Part shown: positions 47,923-59,880 of the stretch, piece by piece
How positions within the stretch are numbered: position 1 is the first letter of the stretch
How the letters are laid out: every line of letters starts with the position of its first letter
Assembly (NCBI GenBank): GCA_027627225.1
Contig: CM051030.1
Location: 6,544,501-6,608,500, forward strand
Reading direction: 5' to 3'
DNA length: 64,000 nt
DNA from: Congeria kusceri
Lineage: Eukaryota; Mollusca; Bivalvia; Myida; Dreissenidae
Notes under the pieces: generated by a model
What the model saw: only the letters and a program-made list of their open reading frames with translations
Told to the model about the DNA's origin: nothing
The model's database searches: none
Position numbers and translations under genes: made by a program

Positions 47923-48663
47923 CAGTGTTCATTCTGGGCGGAGTTGCAGGTGGGCCAATGGCCCATCAGCCACAAAGTCAGTGCGCCATTGAAGGGTTTT
48001 CTCGGGGGCGACAAATTTGTACCATAATTATTTTTCATGTTACTTTTATTATGTTTTTTACTAATGTCAAAAAACATCAAATTACTCTTTTCATTGTACA
48101 ATAACCATACAAATTTATCTAACCAACCTTTCTGAAATTTGTGACCATCAACTTTTTTGGAAGATTTATCAGTTTTTTTTTTCAACTGATGTTTTCTCGT
48201 CCTCATTTTCAGCGATGTTCTCATTTTGCCATAGAATTTTGGTGGAAAATTCAAGAGTTTTTCCCTCGATGCTCTCTGTATCTGCTTTCTGCTTTGACAT
48301 CTTTATTTTCTTATTAAAATCAACTTAAATTTCAGACAGCTCTGTAATCAATTTGTGATGATGTAAGCGAGGTCAAATTGCGCGTGACCTTATATGCCAA
48401 TGAAATCGCTAGTTATAAAACAGTGCGCGAGCGGTAGCCATGCAACGGTTAATTTCCACTAGCAATCAGGCTATGCGATGTGTACAATTCACAATATGAA
48501 ATACGATGATTTTCATTGAAAAAAAATCACCTGTAGATGGAATTTTCTATGTGCCTGTTATATTTATCATGCGCCCAACCGGCGCACGGACGGTATTTTT
48601 TTGGCGCCCATTTATTTTTCTTTTGCGGGAATCCTACAAAGGCGCGGCCCAGAATGAACACTG
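47923..48663 (-). mobile_element. Element with CAGTGTTCATTCTGGGC ends and exact 6-bp duplication
   Basis: CAGTGTTCATTCTGGGC at 47923 is inverted as GCCCAGAATGAACACTG ending at 48663. TATGGT flanks both ends exactly (47917-47922, 48664-48669). It carries a decayed transposase-type zinc-finger fragment on the minus strand. It lies in the putative intron of the claudin-like gene, between two copies of one SINE family. Confidence 0.88.
47985..48300 (-). pseudogene. Transposase-type (TTF / ZNF862-like) zinc-finger fragment
   Basis: A minus-strand start at 48300 (MSKQKADTESIEGK..) reads into a stop near 48172. The +1-shifted frame then carries KGWLDKFVWLLYNEKSNLMF and KKHNKSNMKNNYGTN. The W..F.WL.Y....M...(C..C)..KKxNK layout is that of the zinc finger at the N-terminus of hAT-type transposases and ZNF862-like host proteins. 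Here the two zinc-binding cysteines read Phe and Ser (FDIS), so the finger is dead. This is inferred from the pattern, not from a search. Confidence 0.55.
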
Positions 48664-48789
48664 TATGGTGTTATGTATAATGTAGGAATGTTGACAGTTG
48701 TTCTAGGCCTCTGTGAACAGTACTGGGCTTGCTCATTTCTGACTTAGGGCCATGCCTATGCAACACACAGGTTTGCCTGGTTGCTGAAA

Positions 48790-48870
48790 AATTAACTTAG
48801 CTACACGTTTGGAGTGTCTGCCTCTCATGCAGAGGACCTGGGTTCATTATTGAACCCCCACAGACCCTCA
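48790..48870 (+). mobile_element. tRNA-derived SINE head, sister of 47398
   Basis: GAGTGTCTGCCTCTCATGCAGAGGACCTGGGTTCATTATTG keeps the anticodon-arm-like hairpin and a degraded B box. Confidence 0.55.
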
Positions 48871-49595
48871 CTACTTTTCACTTTACAATTATTTTATGTA
48901 CTTTTATATTCTTTACATTTATATAAATAGTATTGGGAAGGTTTCCATAGGTTTGCTTTTTTTGGCGGGTTTTTGTAAATCAAACATATTTATCACAAAA
49001 GTGAACTAGCTTTCACGCTTTAAATTCCATTACTATTATTTGACATGATTTGGCATTAATCTTGCGAGGCTGGATAATCATTTTTGATTGGTTTGTAGTA
49101 CTTGATCATGCAAATTATGAGTCAACCTTTGAAATGTCATAATAAATGTATGACTGTGTCTGGGTGGTCCATGTCTTTAAAGTTTAGCTGCCCACAAATT
49201 CAGGCCACAATGCTTATATGAGTTGCTGTATGTAGTAATTATTTTATTTGACTGTCTTAGAGATACAAAATGTGTATTAAAACCAGTCTTTTAATATTTG
49301 TTGACAACCAAATGATGACAGTGATGTTGTAATTGTAGTAACTATTTAAAAAGTAAAAAACATGACAAGGGTTATCATTGAATCGGGTCGTACTGATCCA
49401 ACACTGTTTCATATAATTGCAACAAATACTGGTTTACGACATTGTTTACCCCATTAGTATTAGCAAAAAATATTAATAATTTATATTTTTCAATATGGCT
49501 TTATGCAGATTTTCAACCAATAAAGATTATTGTTTACATTTTATAATACTTTAATAAGTGGTGTAGTAGGCATAAGGTAAGGTCTAGAAATGTCT
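48871..49595. other. Intergenic or intronic, nothing recognised
   Basis: AT-rich, no frame or array. Confidence 0.4.
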
Positions 49596-49717
49596 GGCAT
49601 TTATGGTCCAATAACAAATACAATTAATGTTGAAGCCTGAATTGTATATTGCAGTGGCATTTATGGTCCAATAACAAATACAATTAATGTCGAAGCCTGA
49701 AATGTATATTGCAGTGC
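49596..49717. repeat. 61-bp tandem duplication
   Basis: TGGCATTTATGGTCCAATAA..GAAGCCTGAAWTGTATATTGCAGTG occurs twice, with two substitutions. Confidence 0.9.
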
Positions 49718-49880
49718 TTTTTTTCACCACTTGGGGATGGGATACTTGTTCCACATTTTGGGGAAAGCTAGTCTTATTTTGGGCATTTTGGTGAAACAGT
49801 TTCAAAGCAGGGGTATGAAAAATCCTGGGATAAGATCAGTTTTAGGGGAAAACTGCATGATTTGAAAGAATTTCTCTGAG

Positions 49881-49937
49881 GGTATGGTGCCTTATAACGG
49901 CCCCTACTATATGGTGCCTTATAACGGCCCCTACTAT
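49881..49937. repeat. 28-bp tandem duplication
   Basis: TATGGTGCCTTATAACGGCC..CCTACTA occurs twice in exact tandem. Confidence 0.9.
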
Positions 49938-51000
49938 AAAAGGGAAAAACAGGCCCGTATTGTCTTCCCAAACTGAGCATCCCTAAAAACCAAAGGTTTG
50001 AAAAAGGTTTAATTTGAAAATATATTTAATTTAATTTAAATTTAAATTTTAATTATTCTGTTGGCTAGGAATGGATAATTAACTTAACCTGTCTAATGTA
50101 GGAAAACATCACTGATTGTTTAATGATTTTGGTCATGAAAGTAAAAGTGTAACAGGATATAAATGTCTGTATGTCTGGTATAATTACCATTCTGTTGTTG
50201 AACAACAGAATGGGATAGAATGTATCAACAGCAAAATCCTGAAAATATGAGGACACATGCAGTTTTCACTAAACACTTGGCCCCTAATTAATAAAAATTA
50301 AAGTAAATATGGTATAAATAAATATGAATCTTACATGTGTAGTAGTGAAATTCAAATTTAAGAGAAATAAAACTTGTAAAGCCTCAGGGGAATAGTCATA
50401 ATGGAATATTACACTCTATTTATTTATGATAATGTTTAGGTATCATTACCGGTTCTAAATGGTTAGATAAGAATTTGGGCGCTACAATAGAAACTATCGC
50501 AGGCGCATAAAAATGAAAAAAAAATGTTGATGAACTTTCAAGTAATTTACTCCCTGTTTTTGTCACGGGACTTCCAAAATTGCAGCCATGGAAGTATCAA
50601 AAAGTCAAAAAGAATGCTTAAAACCTCCAATATCCAACACATAGAAGAGAGGACTTCCAACATTTTCACCTATGTGCAAGCCTTGATTATACAAAGTTTA
50701 CCATAGGTCTGAAAAACAATAAATGAACTGAAAAACACGACTTAGCTATACTAAAAGTAGTGATATGTGCAGTGAAAATTGTAATGTACATATTTATGTC
50801 ACGCAATACTGTCAAAACTTCCAAATTATTATGAGCAAAACTTCCAAAATCAGACACCAAGAAGTTCAAACTCCCAGTTTTCAAAAGTTAATGAAAGCCC
50901 TGTTTTAATTACAAGTCCTTTATTAATTGTGGTTAACAGGCGACCAGTCAGTTCTGACAGCCGAGACATCTGTAATAAATTGTGACAGAACATTGTGTAG
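49938..51000. other. Intergenic or intronic, no gene recognised
   Basis: Scattered 'acttccaa' words (50568, 50653, 50815, 50841) resemble those at 56590-56830, suggesting a degenerate dispersed repeat. No coding evidence. Confidence 0.4.
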
Positions 51001-51024
51001 CCAGGTGTAATAACCATGTCCCTA

Positions 51025-51275
51025 TATTAGGCCAAAAAAATTAATTTTGTGTTTTGGGCGACAGTCTCAAAAAGGTTAAGTAGGGTCGGGATTGATTTGT
51101 TTGTTAGCTTTTTTTTGGACATATTTCAGTCAAAAAAACATTGAAAGTTATATCAAATCTGACGAATACGGATTTCAAACAAAACAAAAGTTGCTAAAAA
51201 CTTCAGGGCTGGGGATTTCGCTAGGTAGGGTCGGTTTGCCAAAAAAAAACAGAAAAAAAAAAAAATTGGCCTTAG
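51025..51275. mobile_element. Degenerate TTAGGCCAAAAAA-ended MITE
   Basis: Left TTAGGCCAAAAAAATTAATT and right AAAAAAAAATTGGCCTTAG are inverse. The interior has GGTTAAGTAGGGTCGGGATT and GCTAGGTAGGGTCGGTTTGC. Confidence 0.45.
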
Positions 51276-51719
51276 TTGTTTGGATGTCCCTGAGATGGTT
51301 TATGCTTCATGCAGATAGTGCAGCCAGATGTTCAATGAAAATATAAAGGTAAAGGTAATCGTTCGGTTATAGTCTGATATCAATATACATCTTCAGCCGA
51401 CCTTCACATTTACCATATTGTCGGCAGTTATGGTCCTTTCAGGTTGTTGATCAGTGCTGGAATTTGACAAAATGTGACAAAACTTCACAGGATTGATCAG
51501 TACCAAGTGTGGTTGTGCATATCTTCGGAATGTCATGGTAGGTGGATTTTGGGTGGCGTTATGGCGGTTATGGCGGTGCTTGGGGGGAGACATAAGTTTT
51601 TTTTAAAACAAGCTCTATAGTTTTTATTAAAGATCAATTAAGTCAAACGCCAGTGGCTTATTGAGACACTTTAGAGTCCATTTTCTGGGTTGAACCAGTA
51701 CATAGTATCTTTTGAGAAC

Positions 51720-51815
51720 GATCATTTGATGGCTTCCCGAGTAGGGCTCAAAGTGACAACCATTTGATCGTTAGGTGGACACCATATCCATTACACCACT
51801 GCGACCTTTTGTTTA
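51720..51815 (-). mobile_element. tRNA-derived SINE head
   Basis: On the minus strand AAGGTCGCAGTGGTGTAATG..GATATGGTGTCCACC is A-box-like. The B-box region TCACTTTGAGCCCTAC is degenerate. Confidence 0.5.
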
Positions 51816-52115
51816 ATCTTTCACAATATCTTACCCATTGGCCACATGAAACATGGTTTGGGGGAAGACAGCATCCACTGGAGTGTAACGATTTTACTAA
51901 TGGACATGTAGCTTGGGGCAAGAGTTGAGGTGTGAATTACCTCACTTTATGTTGGTGTAGTCACCTTTGTAACTTAATTGACATGCTTGGCTTATGGTGT
52001 ATGTATAAAACATCTTAAATGCTATTTGCCTGTAGAGAACCTGTTAAAATGAAGCAAAACCCACAGGTAAATCACTTTCTTACCGCTAATGAATACTGAA
52101 TCCATTCCCAATGTG

Positions 52116-52117
52116 TG

Positions 52118-52149
<32 letters not shown>

Positions 52150-52150
52150 A
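52116..52150. repeat. (ATA)n-(TAT)n perfect palindrome
   Basis: AATAATAATAATAATAAT is followed directly by ATTATTATTATTAT, able to form a hairpin or cruciform. Confidence 0.9.
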
Positions 52151-52258
52151 AAAGTGGTTACATGGCACACTCTGCAACTACCAAGTATCTGAATATTACA
52201 TGTTATAAATTTAAATTATAGATGAAACGTAATTAACAGGGTACTTAACATTATTAAC

Positions 52259-52639
52259 CAGTGTTTTTTTTACCTTTGGGGTAAAGGTGGCGGGGCCTTT
52301 CAGATGGGGAATTTTACGGCAAAAGGGGATTTTTTTTTAGAAAAGCATTATTAGTAAATGTTTATATTCTACTTTTTTATAACCCATTAATTACATGTCA
52401 TCAATTGTTTTGCTACCAATGATAACTGCTTTAACTTGGTTTGATGAAAAACTGCGGGGATATTTTACGAAAATTCCTCTATCTTAGTAAATTTTTGTCC
52501 GATTTTGGTCATTTTTTTTTCAAAATACAGCTTACATTCTGAGGGGAATTTAAAGGTAAATATAGGTGAAAAATATGTGCCTTTTAAGCAGGGGAATGGG
52601 GCCCAATTTTGGCCCCAAATCGGCCATAAATAAACACTG
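52259..52639. mobile_element. CAGTGTTTTTT-ended MITE, copy 1
   Basis: Ends CAGTGTTTTTTTTACC and TAAATAAACACTG, flanked by an exact TTAAC on both sides (52254-52258, 52640-52644). The 381-bp interior has ACCTTTGGGGTAAAGGTGGC and GGCCCAATTTTGGCCCC. Copy 2 at 55354-55719 is inverted. Confidence 0.88.
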
Positions 52640-53224
52640 TTAACTATACACCAGATCAGACATGACAAGTTAATTTAAAGAATTATAGACTTAAGTTAGT
52701 CACTTAAAAATTATATGGCTTTTTGGGAATTATAATTTGCACAAAAATCTTCGAACATTTTCTAAACATTCTTTAACATTCTGCAAGAAAAAAATCTTTC
52801 TTTTTGGACAAGCTGAATGTACATTTCAGTTGAACAATCATTAATTGTTCAATCACAAAGCAACTTTTCAACACAATTATACATGTACCCTTCTGTCAGT
52901 GCTTGAGTCTTGACCAATGAGATCCGGACTTCCTAATTTTACTTTCGTTACGTTTTCTTTAAAAGTTTAATTTCAAGACACTATTAACAATGGCTGTTTT
53001 TAAGTGTTATTTAAAACTTAACAGCTATTTTCCCCCAGTATTCTCTATCTGTATCGCCCATGTACTTAACTTCCTTGTCCAGTAGACTCTGACGTGTCTT
53101 TTGCTGCTTCTAAGTAGGCCATGAACCTGCATTTTCCAAACAGTTAAGCGTCAGGTAGGAATTAAGCTATTAGGTATATTTTAAGGTTTAAACTTTACAT
53201 AATTAACAATTATATGTCAGACTT
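52640..53224. other. Nothing recognised
   Basis: AT-rich, no frame or array. Confidence 0.4.
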
Positions 53225-53590
53225 TTAAAGGGACCTATTCACAGAATGGCAAATTGACAATTTCAAAAAAAAGTTGTCACTGATTCTATAAAGAAAACCA
53301 CAGTATATTTTAAGGATCAAAATAACACTCTTTATACAGAAATATACAAAAAAATGTGGCATTTGTGAATGAACATTGATTGCAATGGCAAAAATGATTA
53401 AGTGTTGGTAGATTTTTTTTTTTTTAACACATGTATTACTTATATTGTGTTAACATTACACACTCAAATAAACGAACCCCTTCATAAAATTCAGCCTAGC
53501 GGTTAGCATGTAAGTCTCTTAATTCAGAGGTCGTGGCTTTGAGATCCGGCAGTGGCAGATTTGTGTTTCTTTTACATGCTTTCTGTGACA
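53225..53590 (+). mobile_element. SINE-like element family E, copy 3
   Basis: TTAAAGGGACCTATTCACAG, GGCAAATTGACAATTTC and TGTCACTGATTCTATAAAGAAAA, then AGCCTAGCGGTTAGCATGTAAGTC (A box) and GTGGCTTTGAGATCCGGC (weak B box). The best-preserved tRNA-like head of the three copies. Confidence 0.55.
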
Positions 53591-53934
53591 GAGGATATTT
53601 GGGTTTCTTAGTCCAGCTGATTAAGTAATTTTAAGTCATTTCTTAAAAATACCAAAATTTATTTGTAAATCCCTTCAAAGAACCTGACCAAGACAAAATG
53701 GATGCAATCAGAAGCAATCTTGAGTGAATTACAAGAAATCTATGCATACTATATAGCTTCTTTGTACTGAAAAATTAATACTTCAACGAGCCTTATTTGA
53801 GTCACTGATTTAGGCAGGAAAAACGAGCCATTTGATAGTGTGTATAATATTTATAAAGTGATATAGAACTTGTTATGTAAGGGAAACTTTGGAAATAAAC
53901 ACCATCAGTTATTTAAGATCAGTTCGATCAGGAC

Positions 53935-54150
53935 GACAAATCATTGTTAACTAGCTGATAAACAATGATAAAGTGAAAGTTATTTTGATTCTAACATGAT
54001 ATCAACATATTCCGCATGTACAATTCAAACTATATTTTACAGTTTCAGAACTTTTTTTAGGGAGGGGTTGTTTATTGGTAGTTTAACAATGATAAATTTT
54101 GTACTTTGACTGTGCAAAACTCTGCGTGTGTCATGTTAGAATACCTTTTT
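53935..54150. mobile_element. Hairpin MITE family D-related, inverse copy
   Basis: TCATTGTTAACTAGCTGATAAACAATGATAAAG, TTATTTTGATTCTAACATG and TTGTTTATTGGTAGTTTAACAATG. Same deleted form as 28730-28935. Confidence 0.55.
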
Positions 54151-55345
54151 CAACAAACATTCTGCATTTAATTGCTTGATTTTCAAGACTCCGCTCTGTC
54201 TACAATTAATTGATTTTTCAAGGATTAACAAATGTTTCTGCTAAACAAGGAAGTAAAGGTTTACAATTTAGTGACATGAGTTCTGTTTGTCATATTAATA
54301 ATTAAGGCAATCCTTCATGCATAACAGACAGTCTTTTGAAAGACTCCATATTTCAATAATGATAGTTTTTAGCCATTTTGCAGTATAATAATACAGTTTT
54401 TTTGCCATATAATTGCAGCCCAATCATAGAATGGTGCTAAGAAATCTGAACTATTTAGAAACAAATCCCCAAAAGTGTGAAAAGAATGCTTCATTTACAA
54501 ATATTTTCAGAAATTTTAGTAGCCAATTAGAAACGTTAATTTTAGTAGCCAGTGGTTATTTTGGCTAATAGAAACACAAACATATCCTATCAGTAACTGT
54601 GTCAAGTAACTCAAGTCTAACATTTTTTGTATTGAAACCTTGATGATTATAATTTTTACACGCATTAAGCAGTCTATAAACTAGTAGCCTTTTATGTTAC
54701 CAGTTATTATTGGCTCACTACCGGTAATAGATGCTTCCACAGATGCCAATCATATTCAAATTAATCTGCAATTATATTATCCAATCATCGCCCTTGGAAA
54801 TCACGTGTTTAGCGGCTAAACTATTTCCTACAAAAGAGCACGTGCATAATGTTTGTGATATTCAAATAAGCAAATGGTAATGTTTGTGATTTTCGATGAA
54901 TGGAAATTAATCCTTTAACAATAGCTGGAGAGGAGTTTAAACTGAAACTGTGATTGGCAATGCTTGGATCGGTCTATCGTTTGTTAAGAGGATAGTTGTG
55001 TGTACCATTAATTGGAAACGAGGGGAGGTGATTGTACAACCATGGCCAACAGAGGCTGTCTGTTACTGCAGATGCCTGCTAGAATGTAGAAGGAGGTGCA
55101 AGTCCATGGGAAAGCACATGTTAAGTTAATTAACGGCTCAGGCTGTGAAATGTTAGCTCCATTTTTTCGTTCAGTTTTCTGGGTATGGAGATAAATTAAT
55201 TTCTTAAGATTACACTAAGACTTACAAATACATGTAGTTTTGACAATATTGAAAGCACTGTTTATGATTAAGTTTTCATACAATGGAAAACACATAGAAT
55301 ACAGGTGATTATGGTGACATTAATGTTGTAGACAGTCTTTTGCAG
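54151..55345. other. Nothing recognised
   Basis: 1.2 kb of AT-rich DNA without a credible frame or array. Confidence 0.4.
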
Positions 55346-55353
55346 ACTGTGGT

Positions 55354-55719
55354 CAGTGTTTTTTAAGGGCCAATTTGGGGCCAAAATTCCCCTGCTTAAA
55401 AAGTATATATTTTCCCCCTATAAAATTATTTACCTTAAAATTCCCCTCACAATGTAAGCTTTATTTTAAAACAAAATGATCCAAAATCGGACAAAAAATG
55501 ACTAAGACAGCGGAATTTTAGTAAACAATCCCAGCAATTTTCATCAAACCAAGTTAGTGCATAAGTTATCATTTGTAGGAAAACAATTTATGAATTAGTG
55601 TTTTATAATAAAGTAGAGTATAAACATGTAATAATGCTTTCTAAACAAATCCCCTTTCTCCATAAAATTCCCTGTCGGAAGGGCCCTGCCACCTTTCCCC
55701 CAAAGGTGAAAAAAAACTG
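55354..55719. mobile_element. CAGTGTTTTTT-ended MITE, copy 2 (inverted)
   Basis: Starts CAGTGTTTTTTAAGGGCC, ends GGTGAAAAAAAACTG, flanked by an exact GTGGT on both sides (55349-55353, 55720-55724). Interior matches copy 1 reversed (GGCCAATTTGGGGCCAAAAT, GCCACCTTTCCCCCAAAGGT). Confidence 0.88.
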
Positions 55720-55724
55720 GTGGT

Positions 55725-56100
55725 TCATTGTATCCACAAGGAAATAAATTGTATTCTTCTTTAATGTCTGTACCCTTTTGTAATTTTGCTTATTAATCAG
55801 AATTCTTAGAAAACACTTATGGTACATGATTGATAGATACGTGTAGAACAATTGATGTTAATTTTGTTAAACTGAAAGATTGATACTTAGAACATCAATT
55901 TACATATATGTGCACTATAGGTATACCTGGCTTTACTCTTAAGTCTTTGTATAATTTTAATGGAAGTATCATGGTACGTTGGTATGTTTTGATTGTCCTG
56001 AAAGTGGGTGGGGCAGTGTTCTACTCAAGATGCAGTACATCTTTAAACCAATAAAATAGACATTAATTCAGTCTTCGTGAATAAATGATAAAATCAGAGG
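55725..56100. other. Nothing recognised
   Basis: No coding frame or array seen. Confidence 0.4.
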
Positions 56101-56108
56101 ACTGTCGG

Positions 56109-56450
56109 TCCACCAAGCCCGCTGAAAAGACTGCTGGACCGGATCACAATTAAGTGGACCATAATTTGGAATTGCTGGACCGGATCACAATTAAGTGGAC
56201 CATAGTTTGGAATTTTCTGTCACTCTTTCAATCTTTCATATATAAAAAAAAGTAACAAAAAACAATAATGTTGATTAGACTTTTGTCTCCCATTAAATTG
56301 GAAATCCATTTTCTCTACCATATTGCTCCTTAACTTGATGGACCACTGGTCCAGTATGCTTACAAACTTTGATGGACTTTGATGGACAATAATTTTGATG
56401 AACTTTGATGGACAAAAATTTGGTGGAATCGGTCCATGCTTCACTGGTTT
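56109..56450. repeat. Tandem 41-bp duplication and GGTCCA-type repeat
   Basis: GCTGGACCGGATCACAATTAAGTGGACC occurs at 56133 and 56174 (41 bp apart). GGTCCACC at 56110 and GGTCCATGC at 56431 are near the edges, with TTTGATGGACTTTGATGGAC between. Probably a degenerate dispersed repeat. Confidence 0.65.
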
Positions 56451-56569
56451 GTAGTGAAGACTTTTAATTTTGGTAGTTTTGCCAATAAAGGGGTAAATAC
56501 CCCTTTACTTTTGAATGTAAGGACTACCAGTAGAGAGTAGTCAGTAACAGTACCCTTTAACTAAAATTT

Positions 56570-57510
56570 TATATGCTTCTCAAGCAGGTTGGAAGTCCCG
56601 ACTTCCAAGTGTTTGATATTGGAAGTCGTGAGCATTTAGGACATGAAATGAAGTGTAAAATTCAAGCTATGTTTAAGATCATTTCTGATAATTAGGTGAT
56701 ATTATGCCAATTACTTCATTGAAAGAGATAAACATTTCGGAAAATAGGTATATTAATCCTAACACAGGGCTTCCTTGGTTGCAATTATGGAAGTCCTTTG
56801 ACCAAAACTGGGAGTTAATTACTCCCATACTTCCCATAATGCAAGCCCTATACAACACCAGTAGTGTAGTTGTGATTGTAGGTGGGATATGACATGTAGT
56901 TGCTGTATTGGTCTCTCCAGGTTCCTGTCTCCTGTTTTCCTGATGACCCGCATGTTGCGAATGAATGATCGAAGGCTGTCACTGTTCTAATGCGTTCTCA
57001 TGATGCAGTCGGGCACAGTCTTGACAATGTTTGCTTTACCAAGGTGTACAATATAAACCTCCATAGGCATGCATGTTGTTCCTGAAGTCTCTATGGAGAA
57101 TACTGCAGTATCTCACTATCTGTCAGTGAGTCAGTATGGCAACAGAATTTAGTGAAATGTTTGAAGGCACTAACAAGGAAATACAGTCACGTTAAACTAA
57201 ATATTAAACGTTTAATGATAATATCACAGACATAAAATAATGCATTATGAGCTAAACCTTATACACATTTTTATAAAATGAACGGAATTTGAACAGTTTG
57301 AAGTTCAGTTTTGTGTTTACATTTTCAACACTACAAAACTAGCAGAAGTTCCTAGTGTTTTATGTAGAATTTCGCGCAGCTCGACGAATGTTAACGTTTC
57401 ATGGCCGGATTTAATCTGCATTGCCACGAAATTTGGCAGTAAAATAAATAAAGCTAGTGTTTGTAAAAAGTTTTACTCGGAGGATCAGTGTTTTTACAAT
57501 AAACAGCAGG
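56570..57510. other. Intergenic or intronic, nothing recognised
   Basis: 'acttccaagtg' and 'ggaagtc' words near 56590-56830 echo 50550-50900. No coding evidence. Confidence 0.4.
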
Positions 57511-58155
57511 GCTTTCCTTTGACCCGAGCTCCCGGGTTTTGACGCGTGTGAATTTTTAAATACGCTTGTTTGACTTGCGTGGTAATTACTTCATGCGTCA
57601 CCTTTCACCCGGGGCAATTTCCGGACTTGCGTCATACAGTGTACCTCTGGCTGATTATTCCAAACAGTCGAACTGCGATGTCAAAGTTGAAACACTCAGC
57701 AATTATTGGTTGGAGGCGGAGTTAATCTTTAAATAGACGCTGCCCAAAAGCGGTCAAGTTACTGTGTAGCTCCGCCCATTAGGCGGAGTTTTGTCACTCA
57801 GAAAAATCTATATTGACCAATTAAAATACATAGTTATGTACATTTCCAATGACATGAACAATCAACCAATGGGCGTAATATACATGTATCCACACTTTAT
57901 TTATTGTACATGCGCTCCTAGAGTACGTTTATTCTCAAGCATTAAACATTTAAAACACAATACACTCACCGCTACCTTTGTTGATAATATCCACATTTAG
58001 TTTAGTTCCTAAATATAAAGGCATTGTTTTTAATTACTTACCTTTAGATTTCGGGTAAAATATATTTCCAAATGTGAAAATTCTGACTTTTACGTAACAT
58101 TTCTTATATCTGAAATATCCAACATTCAATTTTAGTGTTCGAGTGTCATAAACAA
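57511..58155. other. Slightly GC-richer stretch, nothing recognised
   Basis: 57510-57790 is richer in GC (ACCCGAGCTCCCGGGTTTTG, TAGCTCCGCCCATTAGGCGG, the latter a small hairpin CTCCGCC/GGCGGAG). No frame with domain character. Confidence 0.35.
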
Positions 58156-58158
58156 ATT

Positions 58159-59880
58159 TTTAGCTCACCTGAGCATAAAGTGCTCATGGTGAGCTTTTGT
58201 GATCGCCCGTTGTCGGTCGTGCATGTGTGCGTTTTCAACTTTTCATTCAAACAACATCTCCCCCTAAACCGCATGGCAGATTTTCACCAAACTTCACAGG
58301 AATGATCATTGGGTGAACCTCTTTCAAAGATGTTCAGATCTTTCTGGTCCGCTGCATATGTAGGTCACCAGAGCTAAAAATATATTTTAATAGTGTAAAC
58401 TTTAAAAATCTTCTCTGAAACCGCAGGGCCCAGAGGTTTCATATTTGGTATGTAACATCCTATAGTGGTCCTCTACAAAGATTTTCAAATTATGCCCCTG
58501 GTGTCAAAACGGGCCACGCCCTGGGGGTCACATGGTTTATATAGAATATATAGCAAAATGACTTTTAAAATCTTCTCTGAAACCACAATGCCCAGAGGTT
58601 TCATATTTGGTATGTAACATCCTATAGTGGTCCTCTACAAAGATTGTTCAAATTATGCCCATGGGGTCAGAACTGGCCATGCCCTGGGGGTCACATGTTT
58701 TATATATAATATATAGCAAAATTACTTTAAAAATCTTCTCCTCTGAAACTGCAAGGCCCAGAGTATTCATATTTGGTATGCAACATCCTTAAGTTGTCCT
58801 TTACAAAGATTGTTAAAATTATGCCCCTGGGGTCAAAACAGGCCCCGCCCCGGGGTCACATGGTTTATATGAACTTAAATACATGTAGCAAAATGGCTTA
58901 AACAATCTTCTTCTCTGAAACCGCAAGGCCCAGAGGTTACATATTTGATATGTACCATCCTATAGTGGTCCTCTACAAATATTGTTCAATTTATGCCCCT
59001 GGGGTCAAAACTGGCCATGCCTCAGGGGTCACATGATTTATATAGACTTGAATAGCAAAATGACTTTGAAAATCTCCTCAGAAACCGAAAGATTTAGAGG
59101 TTTGTTATTTGGTATGTAACATTGTATAGTGGTCCACTACAAAATTTGTTCAAATTATGCCCCTGGGGTCAAAACTGGCCACGCCCCGGGGGTCACAGGG
59201 TTTATATAAACTTAAATAGCAAAATGTCTTAAAAAATCTCTTCTGAAACCGCAAGGCCCAGAGGTTTCGTATTTGGTATTTAACATCCTATAGTGGTCCT
59301 CTACAAAGATTGTTCAAATTATGCCCCATGGGTCAAAGCAGACCACACCCCAGGGGTCACATGGTTAATATAGACTTAAATAGCAAAACGACTTTAAAAT
59401 GCTTCTCCTCTGAAACCGCAAGGCCTAGAGGTTTCATATTTGGTATGTAACATTGTATAGTGGTCCTCTACAAATATTGTTCAAAGTATGCCCCTGGGGT
59501 CAAAACTGGTCACGCCCGGGGGGGTCACATGGTTTATATAAACTTAAATAGCAAAATGACTTTAAAAATCTTCTCCTTTGAAACGGCAAGGCCCGCAGCT
59601 TTCCTATATTTGGTACGTAACATTGAATAGTGGTCCTCTTCAAAGATTGTTCAAATTATTCCCCTGGGGTCAAATCTGGCCACCCCAGAGGGGTTACGTG
59701 GTTTATATAGACTTAAATAGCAAAATGACTTTAAAAATCTTTACCTGAAACCGCAAGGCCAGAGGTTTGTTCAAGGTTGTTCAACTTATGCCCCTGGGAT
59801 CAAAATAAGCCACGCCTCGGGGATGCAAATTCCAATTAGGTTACAAGGTCTCAGGTGAGCGTCCTAGGGCCCTCTTGTTT
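58159..59880. mobile_element. AGCTCACCTGAG-ended element with 150-bp internal repeats
   Basis: Begins TTTAGCTCACCTGAGCATAA and ends TCTCAGGTGAGCG..GGGCCCTCTTGTTTT. The inner part is about nine units of 150-155 bp with CTCTGAAACCGCAAGGCCCAG, CATCCTATAGTGGTCCTCTAC and TTATGCCCCTGGGGTCAAAA. A type abundant in bivalves (recalled, not searched). No coding frame. Confidence 0.88.

Noticed and set aside
47868..48104. Hydrophobic plus-strand frame as the second exon of the claudin-like gene
   Set aside because: It crosses the left end of a transposon with a clear target duplication and has no splice acceptor in register.
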